A DNA stretch of 64,000 nucleotides, from contig CM043963.1 in assembly GCA_014529385.2 (NCBI GenBank), positions 105,735,912-105,799,911 on the forward strand. The letters run 5' to 3'. The DNA comes from Adiantum capillus-veneris (lineage: Eukaryota > Streptophyta > Polypodiopsida > Polypodiales > Pteridaceae). Shown in pieces: positions 22,422 through 34,356 of the stretch. Under the pieces are notes generated by a model. That model had not been told where the DNA came from, searched no databases, and was given only the letters and a program-made list of their open reading frames with translations. The position numbers and the translations under genes were made by a program. Numbering within the stretch: position 1 is the stretch's first letter; each line of letters opens with the position of its first letter.

Positions 22422-23290
22422 TTGAAGCTATTCATGAAGGAAACGTGCTCTTCGGTTACCAAAGTTCGTCGGTTTCTGGGTGCATGTGTTTTCTATATTA
22501 TTTGGCTGCCACATTTTGCTCATGTTGCAGAAGTTCTTTATCAACAACTGCTGAGAAAAGGTAAAAGATTTGTTTGGGAAGAAGTTCATACACAGGCTAT
22601 CAAGAAATTAAAGAAGATGCTTCTTGAGGCTCCAACCTTGAGGAAAGTCGACTACAAATGCGGAAGGCCAGTAATTTTAACGGTTGACACTAGCCCGACA
22701 GGTATTGGATGGGCTATATGTCAAGATGATGAAGAAGGTAACAAGTATACGGTTCAATTTGGAGCAAAAGTGCTCAATGCTCGCCAAAGAGGCTACCCAT
22801 AGGTTAAGAGAGAACTTTGGGGCGTTGTTACTGCTCTAAGGTCTGATAAAGAATACTTTATTGGAGCTTCAATCATGGTAGAGACAGATTGCTTGCCACT
22901 GATAGGGATGATTGCAAATTGCTCTACTCCGGATATTGCTATGCTATGATAGCCTATGTTAAGTCTCTTCCTGAATTTTGTCATATTGCAGGTAGAGATA
23001 ATCCTGTTGCAGATATGTTATCAAGAGCTAGATTTGAAGATGAAGAAGAGATACTGACCACAAGTGATGATGTTGGCTTGAAGTTCTATTCGTCTTCTTA
23101 TCTGCATGCAAATTGTGGAAATATTGCTCATATTTTTGAGGTATTTTCTGAAGAGTTCTATGAAGGAGAATGGCTTTTGATTGGTCGCTACCTTAGCACT
23201 CTTACTAAGCATGAAGGGTGGACATATCAAGAGTACAAAAAGATCAGGAAGAAAGCTTATGGCTATTTTCTGAAGGATGGGCATTTATGA
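22422..23290 (+). pseudogene. Gypsy RNase H and spacer
   Basis: FLGACVFYIIWLPHFAHVAE is the conserved connection. RNase H follows with ILTVDTSPTGIGWAICQDDE (first Asp), VKRELWGVVTAL (Glu) and VETDCLPLIGMIA (Asp). A TAG at 22800 stands in GYP-stop-VKREL, where relatives have Gln. After a frameshift near 22945 the end reads LPEFCHIAGRDNPVADMLSR, the classic RNase H terminus, followed by an acidic spacer leading to integrase. Confidence 0.9.
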
Positions 23291-24368
23291 AAGCAGCCAA
23301 AATGCTCTAAAGGAGTACGGCAGCGGGTTGTTTGTGATAAAGCGACTCAACAACAGGTTATCAAAGAGTTTCATGAAATTTTATGGGTTGGACACAGAGG
23401 GATCTGGGCAACTTTTATCAAGATTAAGGATCGTTACTGGTGGAAAGGTATGTATAAAGATGTGGCTCAATTTGTAGAGACATGCCTAATATGCCAGCAA
23501 TATTCTAATGTACAGCATCGAGATGGATTGCATCCCACCTATCCGGCGCTGGCTATGCACTACAAGTGGGTGGTGGACCTGATTACCATGCCAGTAGGTG
23601 TCTGGTAGATGCGGTATATTGTTCTTTCTAGAGAGGATCTTACTAATAAGGTGGAAGGCAGAGCTTTGCGTACCAAAGCTACCAGTTCCGTATGCAAGTT
23701 CTTGCTTGAGGATGTTATTTCCAGGTATGGACGTGTTGGTAGAATTAGTGCTGATAGATGAAGCTCGGGATTTCTTTGCTCGCTTGGGCATTAAATTGGC
23801 TCTCACTACAACATACAATCCAGAGGGTAATGGCAAAAGTGAAAGAGGGCATCTGCCTATTGTTAAAGCTTTAGCAAAGGCATGCCAGGGACATATTGGT
23901 GATTGGCCTAAACTCCTACCATTTGCTTTATGGGCTGATCGAACTTCACATAGTTCAGTTACAGGTTTTATGCCATTTAAGCTAATGTACGAGCAAAAAC
24001 CCATTATTCCTACAAAGGAAGCGGTTATCTCTTGGACCGTAATTCCATGGGAAGAAGGTATGTCTACAGAATATTTTCTTGCATTGCGCATTCGCCAACT
24101 TGAGAGGTGTCAGGAAGATATTGAACAGGCTAAAGTAATGCTTAAGGAAGCAAGGTTGAAGAACAAAGCAACGTTTGATGGTAAGCACAGACTACAACCT
24201 CGTGCTATTAAAGATCGGACTGGGTCCTTGTATATGATAGCAACCTGGAGAACCAGTACACTGCTATGCAAAAGATGGTTAAACGATGGTTCCGACCATA
24301 TGTAGTACTTCATGTTTATGATAATGCGACATACAAGTTACGCGAGCTTGATGGCACTGAGGTCAAGG
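23291..24368 (+). pseudogene. Gypsy integrase
   Basis: Zinc-binding module: FHEILWVGHRGIW followed by FVETCLICQQYSN. Core: WVVDLITMPVG (first Asp), then a characteristic LTNKVEGRALRTKATSSVCK, ISADR (second Asp) and NPEGNGKSERGHLPIVKALA (Glu). The C-terminal part reads LRIRQLERCQEDIEQAKVML, TFDGKHRLQPRAI and VLHVYDNATYKLRELDGTEV. Frame changes occur near 23600 and 23765, and a 218-bp MITE interrupts the end at 24369. No chromodomain is present. Confidence 0.9.
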
Positions 24369-24586
24369 CCCGGGGCGGTCACTTATCAAAAGCTTCATAT
24401 ATCACGCGCGTTCAAGTGGTTATTAATAATACCTCAATATATATACTATATTTACACTACGTGTGTATTTAAAAAAAAGGCACCACCCTCTGTATGTATA
24501 CATTTTGATACATTTTGATCTTTTAATAATCCTCTCCGGTTAACTCACGTGATAGCATACACATTCTAAAAAGTGACCGGCCCGGG
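24369..24586. mobile_element. hAT-like MITE, 218 bp
   Basis: Inverted ends CCCGGGGCGGTCAC and GTGACCGGCCCGGG differ at one position. Flanks GGTCAAGG (24361-24368) and GCTCAAGG (24587-24594) form an 8-bp target duplication with one mismatch, the length typical of hAT transposons. Subterminal TATATCACGCGCG and CTCACGTGATAG mirror each other. It is related to the MITE at 27451-27699. It splits the integrase reading frame, which resumes after it as VPIVGKRVKLFKQRDGE. Confidence 0.85.
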
Positions 24587-24766
24587 GCTCAAGGTGCCTA
24601 TTGTAGGGAAAAGAGTTAAGTTGTTTAAGCAACGAGATGGTGAGATTAATATTGGGGACTTCAACACAGATCAACCTCCTGAAGACAATGTTATGTATGC
24701 ATCAGACAACGAGTCTGATGATGCTTTATAAGTACGGTTGGCACGGACCGGAGGCTGTGCAGGTTC
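24587..24766 (+). pseudogene. Integrase C-terminal tail after the MITE
   Basis: Reads VPIVGKRVKLFKQRDGEINI and then an acidic tail ending DNESDDAL at TAA (24727-24731 region). It continues the integrase frame broken by the MITE. The rest up to the polypurine tract is noncoding. Confidence 0.75.
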
Positions 24767-24778
24767 AGAGGGGGTGGA
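24767..24778 (+). other. Polypurine tract of the nested gypsy
   Basis: AGAGGGGGTGGA lies directly before the 3' LTR that begins TGTCGTGC at 24779. Confidence 0.8.
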
Positions 24779-25740
24779 TGTCGTGCAGCTCCACTCCCAT
24801 GCTAAGAAAGATGCTAGAAAAATGCACATCAAGTTTTTTGAATCTTACATGATTAATGAGTAGCGATTAAGGCCTAGTAACAGGTCAAGTTCAATGTTGA
24901 ATGTATATCAAATGCGGTTAAACGGGCCAACAGATGCCTTAATGATGCCAAAAATGAGTATGTTTGAAGTGAGCACAGATGGAAGATTATGATCTATAAC
25001 TGCAGTGCTTGAAGTGCTCTACCGGCATGTCTTTACGGATCGTCGATTGGAGCTATGGTGAAGAAGTTATGGCAGTTTAAAGTTCAAGTCGATTGCAGAT
25101 CCGTACCAAATTGGGCAACTGCAGCTGAGGTGACAGAATTGAAATGAGTGCACGGGCCCGAAGTGCTCAATTTCTAGAGCGCGTCGGTCTTTTCAGATTG
25201 GTGATCGGATTTATAGTTGCCAAGTTATTGATCGTTAAAGATTTAACGGGGGTCGGTTCCGCACCAGCTCTGTCCACTCGGTTGGAGTGCCATCTCAGAG
25301 TTTTGGCTCTCGATTGGATCTTGGAATGCAATGGTTGCGGGATATACCCAACAAGGCAAGAGAGTGATTGAAGACAATCAAACATATGGAATCGACACAA
25401 TGGGATTTTGTTCGTCGGCAGCAGCAGGTAACCTAATTTAATTGTTTCTTTTTTATGAATCGCAGAGCCGTTAACGGCCCGGAGTATTTTGTAAGGGGAG
25501 TTTAAGCTCCTAAATCGTCATTAGTATCAATTAACGGTGTCGTTAACGACACTTCTTCATAATTGTGCATCAATTTCGTCAGTGTTACCGGTTTTTGAGC
25601 TAGTTTTGTGCGTCGATAGAATTACCAAGTGATTAAAAGTTGTTGTATTGTGCGGTGCGGCAAATTTTTACTCTCAAATTTTCCACAGCCAGCAGCCTGG
25701 CACTGACCTGGCTCAAGTTTCGAACACATATCCCCCGACA
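24779..25740 (+). repeat. 3' LTR of the nested gypsy, 962 bp
   Basis: Starts TGTCGTGCAGCTCCACTCC and ends CATATCCCCCGACA. It lacks the 2-kb middle of the 5' LTR; the joint is AACAAGGCAAG|AGAGTGATTG near 25360. Just left of the joint it keeps 42 bases (25319-25360) that read SWNAMVAGYTQQGK in one frame, a PPR motif, so PPR-derived sequence is part of the LTR itself. Confidence 0.9.
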
Positions 25741-26171
25741 ATGCAGCAATGCAATTTTTTCCTCATTGCGGCTTGCATAAAGACCTACTAGAATATCCCA
25801 AGCTTGTTTTGCATATTTTGTTGAGCAAATGTGAGAAGTAATGGTGCGCTTCATAGATAATGCAATCAACGCATGAGCTTGTTCTGTCGTAGGCAAAACA
25901 ACTCTAACAGTAGCAATCCTTGCAGCAAGACCTGCAACATCCTCAACATCGCCTAGATCCTCAGAACAAGGACATACATCAATTCCCTACACAATATTCC
26001 AGACACCCTTTGACACAAGAACATGTTGCATCATGTAAGCCCACATAGGGTAATCGTCCCCATCCAATCCGTCCTGAGCAGCAAACATCTTGAACACATA
26101 GGGTAATTGTCCCCATCCAATATGTCCTCAGCAGCAAACATCTTGAACACATCTGTGTTGTTGTCAGTCAT
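25741..26171 (-). pseudogene. Copia Gag, copy 2, N-terminal part
   Basis: Starts at ATG 26171 (MTDNNTDVFKMFAAED) and reads ALIALSMKRTITSHICSTKY and QAWDILVGLYASRNEEKIAL, matching copy 1. It carries an in-frame TAG at 25989-25987, the same position as in copy 1. It ends at 25741 where the gypsy element inserted. A 53-bp tandem duplication near its start shifts the frame. Confidence 0.88.
26043..26148 (-). repeat. 53-bp tandem duplication in gag copy 2
   Basis: ACATAGGGTAAT.GTCCCCAT begins at 26043 and again at 26096. Because 53 is not a multiple of three it shifts the gag frame. Copy 1 of gag has only one such unit. Confidence 0.85.
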
Positions 26172-26500
26172 GGTAAATGTTGCAGCTGATGTAAAAACTT
26201 CCCAAAAAGAGGATAAATCAAGCGAGAACAACACGTGCTATATAGCACAAATCGTAGAAGACTCTAAGGGACCTGTTATGCCAAAAACGGCACTGACTAA
26301 AATTTTGCACAAAATGACAAAATAGCTTGTGAAATACTGTCTGTAGTGGAAACGGAGGTCAAAATCAGCCAGAATCAAAAATCTAAGCATGAAATTTTTG
26401 TCGAGTTGTGTTGCATGCTGGTCAAAGCTCACTCAAATCGAAGAAAGTGAGCAAGCGTGTGCTGGAGCTGCTGGCGACTAAGCCTGGGAGGATGCAACCT
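26172..26500 (-). other. Copia untranslated leader
   Basis: Between gag ATG and primer-binding site on the minus strand. Its part next to gag is repeated at 14715-14916. No other feature seen. Confidence 0.6.
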
Positions 26501-26512
26501 GCTATCATACCA
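26501..26512 (-). other. Primer-binding site of the copia element
   Basis: Minus strand TGGTATGATAGC, 10 of 12 bases equal to the tRNA-iMet-complementary site TGGTATCAGAGC, two bases inside the 5' LTR. Confidence 0.75.
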
Positions 26513-26514
26513 AT

Positions 26515-26740
26515 TGTTGGAATTAGGGTTGTAGGGAAACACACACAATTTGGAGAAGACAAAGGAAGCTCGAGTCACACAACAAAGAGTGTATTACTTA
26601 GTGTGCGATGGAAAGATAAATAGCCCTAGAATGATTGGGCCTATATACAATGTGTGGGGGGAACAACCTCCTAGTGCGGGAAAAAATACCCGGCGGTCGT
26701 AAGTGTGCTCACACACATCACTACCACATGTATATGGTAA
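26515..26740 (-). repeat. 5' LTR of the copia element
   Basis: Begins TGTTGGAATTAGGG on the plus strand next to the primer-binding site. It ends at 26740, where backbone sequence TTGAGTGATCCCTTG resumes. The terminal CA kept at 10437-10438 is missing here. Its second half matches 10322-10438. Confidence 0.85.
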
Positions 26741-28424
26741 TTGAGTGATCCCTTGATTCCTTTTACTCATTGTTTCCAGATTTAACACTTCACTTTGTGG
26801 TGTCTCCAAGCCATAGAAAAGTCGTTCCTAGATACTCGGAGCAGGGAGATATCCGTTACAAACCAATGCAGCTCCATAGTCTTTATGCCAAAGGGTTCAA
26901 TGCTTCAACTAGAGATATCAATCTATGCTATTACCACTTTTAAGTGCTCCTTGGACAATATTTTAACAGCAATGGAAAAAACCCAAGCCAGAGAGGGAGC
27001 CTTATTTTTCTCAATCAATATCAAGAATATTTAGAATAAATAAATGAGTGAGAGTAATCAAGTGCTCAAGGTGCCATTCCCATTTTTCTAATAAAAAAAT
27101 TTGCATCCAACCATCCTTCAACATTTGATAGCAAAAAAGAGCAATAGAAAAAGTCAAGACAGTAGGAAAAAATCGTGACGTCGATGTTTTCTTTAATAAA
27201 GAAAAAACATTTTAGAGCACGTGCAGCACACAGGTTGAGTAAGCCAACATACCAAATAACAAATACCTAGCTATGTATAGTACAGACAGTGTACTAAGTA
27301 AGATGAATGCGTGTGTGTTTTAAAAAAAAACCATTACAGAGCATGTGCTGAACATGGCAAAACATGTCAAGCACAAGTTGTGAAAAAATTACACAACCAA
27401 GTGCAAGGAAAATATGAATAACAAGTCACAAAAGCACTGGAGGAAGAGGTCCCGGGGGGTTCACTATATTTAAGACCACTATATCACGTGCGTTTAGGCT
27501 CTTTTTCTAAAATCCCTATTCTATGAACTTTTTTAGGAAATATAATGAATCCTTTTCTTTTAAATTCTGTAAACTTTTTTGAGACTTCTAAAAAACATAT
27601 CCTTATGTAAAATTATTTTTGTAAGTTTTAAGGGATTTAAATACCCTTCTGTTGAACTCACGTGATAGGTTACATACTATGTAAGGTGAACCCCCCGGGG
27701 AAGAGGTACACGAGCCAATAGAAAAAACAAAAGCAACATGGCAGGGAAGACTTGCAGGTGTGTACAAAAGACCTAGAAAACATGGTCTTTCAAGAATTGG
27801 TTTCTGTTCGTGGGATGGTGATGAAAAACAAGTGCTACTTCTTTACATACAAGTTGTTAGATTTTGCTACTTTAAGAAAATTTGAAGAATCAAGAACCAT
27901 CAAATCTTTGAGAATGATTTGTCTTCTACTAGTTTTGCATAGATAGTGCAAGAATGCAGGGAACTAATTATATCTATTGGTAAAAGGAAGAACTCGGGCG
28001 AGTAATATAGGGTCGTTAATGCCATCCTGATGGATTAAGGTTGGCCAAAATATGGGTAGGTTCTCGCCTCTTGGTGAGACTTGTACAAAAAGTCTCAAGG
28101 ATTGACACAAACTTGAGGCCACTTTGTAAAGGAGAAGACCATTTGGCTACCCAGTTGCACCTCAATGGGGCTAAAAGAATGCTGGTCAATAGAGTTTTGA
28201 AAGGGCTTGACAACTTCTGCATGCCAATGTGCGAGTCCATGTCCGAGTGGAAAGATTGGCGATGGCCTAGGAGCATCCAATTGTGTAACCCAAAAACCAA
28301 GGATATTTACTGCAATCTTATAATATCGTCTGATTGGTTCGCCACCCTCAACAAGCTTTGGGAGACGCAATGATTGGAGGCAAGATAGGTGGCAATTGTA
28401 AGTAACATTTGGAACCCACAATGG
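26741..28424. repeat. Backbone unit U, copy 1
   Basis: Noncoding sequence matched by 33718-35175 (copy 2) and by 43769-44035 plus 63608-64000 (copy 3). Shared words include GATCCCTTGA.TCCT, TTTATGCCAAAGGGTTCAAT, GAGCACGTGCAGCACACA and GGACAAGATTTTAACAGC-like text. It differs from copy 2 by a MITE at 27451-27699 and by the absence of a long TG repeat. Open frames on either strand are not conserved between copies, so no gene is called. Confidence 0.88.
27451..27699. mobile_element. hAT-like MITE, 249 bp
   Basis: Perfect 14-bp inverted ends CCCGGGGGGTTCAC and GTGAACCCCCCGGG, flanked by the perfect 8-bp duplication GAAGAGGT (27443-27450 and 27700-27707). Copy 2 of unit U near 34435-34450 has one GAAGAGGT and no insert, so it is an empty site. 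The subterminal words TATCACGTG and CACGTGATA are also inverted. The interior is AT-rich with no coding capacity. Confidence 0.93.
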
Positions 28425-29190
<766 letters not shown>

Positions 29191-29200
29191 TATATAAATA
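29191..29200 (+). promoter_or_regulatory. TATA box
   Basis: TATATAAATA, a near-consensus plant TATA box, 90 bp before the ATG of the first exon-like segment. A transcription start about 30 bp downstream would give a leader of some 55-60 bp. Confidence 0.6.
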
Positions 29201-29280
29201 GGTGAGCTACTCTATAGCTCACTTAGTATTTGTATTGGTCCTTCTCTGTGGTGAGTGTTTGCAATTCAAGAGAGGGGGAT

Positions 29281-29340
29281 ATGGATAAAGGCAAAGAGAA
29301 ACTAGCCATAGTGGAGTTGGCTGCTCCGACGCAAGCTCAG
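29281..29340 (+). CDS. Putative exon 1 of an unrecognised gene
   Basis: ATG followed by 20 codons (MDKGKEKLAIVELAAPTQAQ) ending exactly at CAG|GTAATC, a good splice donor. No family recognised; the segment is short, lysine-rich at the start and hydrophobic later. Evidence is the combination of TATA box, ATG, open frame and donor, plus two further in-phase exon candidates downstream. The gene could be a host gene or a captured fragment. Confidence 0.45.
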
Positions 29341-31331
29341 GTAATCTTTTCTTTACATGCACAAGTCTTGGGCCGGCAGGCACTTATGATTACTTGATGT
29401 TGGGCCACTTTACCACTCTGAATTCTTAGCTAATTGATTCGAGTAATGGCATTTGACTGCTCCAATAAACGGTTATAAAGTATACATGATTCTGTCTTAT
29501 TATCTTAAGAAATACATTGTTCTATTTCACATTCACATATTGGAAGGATTGTTGCTAGTGGGCACCTTGAGCCACACCATTAAAGGTTTTTATTAAAAAA
29601 AACTCTGAGCTGATCCCTGCAAGTTTACATACTTCTTTTTAATTTTTCTAATCTAAATGGAAAATGACTCCTGGCTTTTCTGACTTCTTTGATTACTTGG
29701 ATAAAAGTATCTGACTACTGCAATGATAAGGTGGTAAACAGTACAAGGTTCCATCTGAGTGTTGGAAGTAATACACTGAATTTTTGGCTTGCATTCACAT
29801 GTACAAGCTGGGAATATGATAAGTTTCTGATGGTAATGAGGCACCTCGGCCTAGACGTCTGACTTTTCTTACTAACACTTACTCTGCTGGTTAAATTTTC
29901 TCATTGACATACCATGGCAAAGTGAGAAGGCAACCAACTCCTGGCCTTTCTGACTTCTTGGATACTTGGATTGAATAAGGGTATCTGACTACTGCCATGA
30001 CAGGGTGGTAAACCATACATGATTCGGTATGAGTATCGAAAGTAATTTACTATTTTTCTGGCATGTAGTCACTTGTACATGCTGGGAATGTGTTTAGTTT
30101 CTGATGGTAATAAGGCATCTCGGCCTTGACCTTTGAGTTTTCTAACTAACATTCACTGCTTCAAAAGAATTCTTATGCTTGGCTAGGCACTGTATGCACT
30201 AGGGCCATAATGAGTGTTGGGTGTTTAGTCTTCTGGTTTGGATACTAAACCTAACTTGATGATGCATATAGAACTTGGTTAATTAACTGTGGTATGCCTA
30301 CATCCGAACTGAGCTTCATTACTGTTTAGTTTTACATGTTTTCATGGAAAGTCTTCTCCATTCCGTTAAGGCAAAGCATGGATGAGAACTTTGTTCATAT
30401 AAATATATATTTTCCCTGGCATCTTATTGCAACATCCTGACATGCATACTATGGCTTGTTGTTTTGGTAAGACATGGCCTACTAGAGCATCTCTGGCTTG
30501 ATTGATATGACCTTGGTTTGGACCTGGTGGAACTCCACTTGGTTTAGCTATGGATATGAGCATTTCTGATATTTGGAGCTATGGCTGGGAGCAGTGCTGC
30601 TTCTCGGTTTGGGGCTGAACTGCCTCTGTTTGATGTCTGTGTAAAATCAGGCTATATTACTATGCTGGCTACAGAGGACTAATGGTGACTTGGGTCCCCT
30701 TTGTACTGTTGCTAGTCTGAAAAGTCTTTTGGCTTCTTGTGGAGAGGTTGTTGTGGTGTTACTCAAAGCATGACAGAAGTTACATAAGGAATGAAGTGTG
30801 TTTTCTTATGCTGTTTTTTTTTACCTCTGTATTTGGCATATAGTAGGAAATAAAGCTCTCCTTTGCATCATATTATCCTTGAAGAAATAATGGTTTTGAA
30901 GGACCTGCATTTACATAAGTATGATGGTAGACTCACATACTGTGAGCCTAACGATGTGGGCATCAAGTAGCTTAATTCCGAGCGCGATACCTGTCAATCA
31001 TGTTCTGAAGTTCTACATGTCATACCTTACACTAGGGTGCACCCTGATTCTATTATAGTTGACCCTTTGGCCTCCTTCCTTTGCATACAATAGGATATAA
31101 GGCTCCTCTTTGCCTCAACTTAACCCTGAAATAGCTGAATGCACACTTAGTAAGGACCAGTCGACTTAGTATTAAATTACACATGACCTTCTTAGTGTTG
31201 AACCCATCTGACCATGAGGTAGGAAACTAACCTTTTTCTTGCCTTATATTGACCCCGTAGTACTTGGACTGTTTTGGAAGCACACTTATTTGGACTATTT
31301 AAAAGCACACTTCATACTTCTATGTGTACAG
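29341..31331 (+). other. Putative intron 1, with a 270-bp-period internal duplication
   Basis: Runs from GTAATC to TGTACAG. T-rich sequence typical of plant introns. Two segments, about 29664-29885 and 29935-30152, are related copies: both have CTCCTGGC.TTTCTGACTTCT, GTATCTGACTACTGC.ATGA and TTTCTGATGGTAAT. No coding sequence found inside. Confidence 0.45.
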
Positions 31332-31418
31332 GAAACACCCCAGTATACACTGACTGCACGCATGAGCACCATCACTGAACCGGCAAAAATTTCTGCCATT
31401 AATGCCAAGCTCTGCAAG
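31332..31418 (+). CDS. Putative exon 2 of the island gene
   Basis: Begins after TACAG and reads 29 codons (ETPQYTLTARMSTITEPAK, then ISAINAKLCK) up to AAG|GTGAAG, a plausible donor just before an in-frame TGA. The phase agrees with exon 1. If that donor is not used, the frame continues past TGA with a further 30 codons (YMDHFGENLASKSHLRTFLL), which also look like protein. No family recognised. Confidence 0.4.
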
Positions 31419-31893
31419 GTGAAGTGACAGGCGTACATGGATCACTTCGGGGAAAATTTGGCCTCCAAATCTCATCTTCGAACCTTTCTGTTGAGGGCCT
31501 GTAAAGCTAAAAAGGGTTCTACACATTGTCCTTGTTAGCCTTTGGAATACATGAATCCGTTTTAAAAGATATCGTCTATACTATCCATTCTTTAACTAAA
31601 AACTAGTTAAAATGACATCTATAATTAGTTGGCTCCCCCTATAGCAAGGTTGTAACTTGATATGGTTGATATTGTCATGGTAATTTGTTAAATGAAGGTA
31701 CATGCATATTAATCATTGACATGGTACTATCATCATTGGTTATCTATTACAATGATATTGGTTTCATACTTTTTGAAAAAAAATTTATAGCAATCTAAAG
31801 TTGGGTGACATCGATAACAAGTGGGGATACCCATGCATCACCTGCATACAGTGCCAATACTAACTGAGTGTTGTATTGTTTCTATGGGTGCAG

Positions 31894-32007
31894 GTGAGGG
31901 TTACCTTCTCAACTCAAGCTATCAAAGTATGCTGGTTTGAAGATTTGCAGGACTTGTATCTCTTCAATCTTACTGGGAGGATCTTAGACCTCTCCACTGT
32001 TGTATAA
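31894..32007 (+). CDS. Putative exon 3 of the island gene
   Basis: Starts after GGGTGCAG in phase with exon 2 and reads VRVTFSTQAIKVCWFEDLQD, LYLFNLTGRILDLSTVV and TAA. The pattern of alternating hydrophobic residues suggests beta strands. With exons 1 and 2 it gives an 86-residue product. No domain assigned. The regions 31419-31893 and 32008-32370 hold no other feature. Confidence 0.4.
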   Translation: MRVTFSTQAIKVCWFEDLQDLYLFNLTGRILDLSTVV

Positions 32008-32370
32008 GACCATTCTAGACAATGAAATGGAATTATACATCCCCTTCCCTGAAATAGTCTCTAGTTGTCTTTTGAAATCGTTCAAATTCGTTGATGTCTA
32101 TGTATAATGTTATTGGAACACACACACACACACCTAACACCAAGAGTAATAATGCTATTACTCAAAGACCTAGTGGCTATATTATGTTCCCATACCCTTC
32201 CTTGGTTTGTCACCAGAGAAATGGTATTGGGGAATGGGGCCATCTTCACACAACCCTTATGGGATCACCTGGTCAGTTGAAGGTTGAAGTGGCTACCATG
32301 TCTCCTTTTTTTGCGGAATTTTGAGCTAAACCTTTACTTCTTTCTTATGCAAACTTTGGCACTCTCTCAG

Positions 32371-33223
<853 letters not shown>

Positions 33224-33391
33224 CATGACTTAGACCTACACACTTTCCTCTCCCAGACACATTACGGGAGTCTCCATTGTGACTCTCATCACCACAAATT
33301 TGGAGCATCAAAAATCACTCATCAACCACACACATACTACATCACATGTAACTTTGGTCCCATAGGTCATATTTGACCTTCAAGGATGATA

Positions 33392-33481
<90 letters not shown>

Positions 33482-33717
33482 GATGATAGAATAGAAATTG
33501 ACATTATAACACAAGTTGTTTGGCATGATGTAAGTTAAATAATGGAATATGTGGTAGGAGAGGATATTGTGCTTACTTGGATTTTGGGTATTAGCGGGAG
33601 TATGACCAAGTATAAAAAAGACAAATCAAAATATAAGGTAATAGAGTAAATAATCTATAAACAGGATCTTGCAATGTGTTTCAATCCATCCTTGTGGATC
33701 GGAGAGATAGTTTCAAA
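33224..33717. repeat. Island end with a (CT)n run at 33396-33480
   Basis: A pure CT tract of about 42 units. Sequence just before it (AACTTTGGTCCCATAGGTCA) resembles 42975-43005 before another CT tract inside the CACTA element, so a short stretch may be shared. No gene. Unit U resumes at 33718. Confidence 0.75.
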
Positions 33718-34275
33718 AGGTGATCCCTTGAATCCTCTCACTCATAGCGTCTAGCTTTAACACTTCACTGTGTGGTGCCTCCAAGCCATAGCAAAGTCAT
33801 TCCTAGATAACCGAAGCAGAGAGATATTCTATACATTTCTTTTGATAACCAATGCATCTCCATAGTCTTTATGCCAAAGGGTTCAATGCTTCAACCAAAG
33901 ATATCAAATTATGCTATTACCACTTTTACGTGCTCCTTGGACAAGATTTTAACAGCAAACGAAATAAACCCAAGCTAGAGACGGAGCCTTATTTTTATGA
34001 ATCAATCTTGAAAATATTTAGGCTAAATAACTGAGTGAGAGTAATCGAGTGCTAGAGAAGCCATTCCCATTTTATTTTTTTAAACTTTGTAGCCAACATT
34101 TGATAGCAAAAGAGAGCAATAGAAAGTCAAGACAGTAGGCAAAAAGTGCGACGTCTGTGTTACTTTTAATCAAGAAAAAACATTTTAGAGCACGTGCAGC
34201 ACACATGTTGAGTAAGCCAACATACCAAATAAAAAATACCTAGCTATGTATAGTACAGACAATGTACTAAGTAAG

Positions 34276-34356
<81 letters not shown>

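Larger units (their letters stand above)
15608..25740 (+). mobile_element. Ty3/gypsy element nested in copia gag
   Basis: Plus-strand element bounded by LTRs that both start TGTCGTGCAGCTCC and end ..TCCCCCGA(C/T)A. It has Gag, protease, RT, RNase H, integrase order and a polypurine tract before the 3' LTR. It lies inside the second copia gag, between CTCTTTAC and GCAATGCAATTTTTTCC. Flanking 5-bp sequences (TACGT and ATGCA) do not form a clean duplication. No chromodomain follows integrase. The 5' LTR is 3,018 bp and the 3' LTR 962 bp because about 2 kb are present only in the former. Confidence 0.9.
10322..26740 (-). mobile_element. Ty1/copia element with duplicated gag, carrying a nested gypsy
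   Basis: Minus-strand element bounded by matching LTR segments at 10322-10438 and 26515-26740, with primer-binding site at 26501-26512 and polypurine tract at 10439-10450. Pol order (minus strand) is Gag, protease, integrase, RT, RNase H, which defines Ty1/copia. The interior is too long because the gag region is present twice and the second copy is split by a 10.1-kb gypsy element. The left LTR lacks its first half and no target duplication is evident. The related uninterrupted backbone sequence near 43755-43790 shows where it landed. Confidence 0.85.

Noticed and set aside
15603-25745. Target-site duplication for the nested gypsy element
   Set aside because: TACGT on the left and ATGCA on the right do not match; either decayed or the LTR border is off by a few bases.
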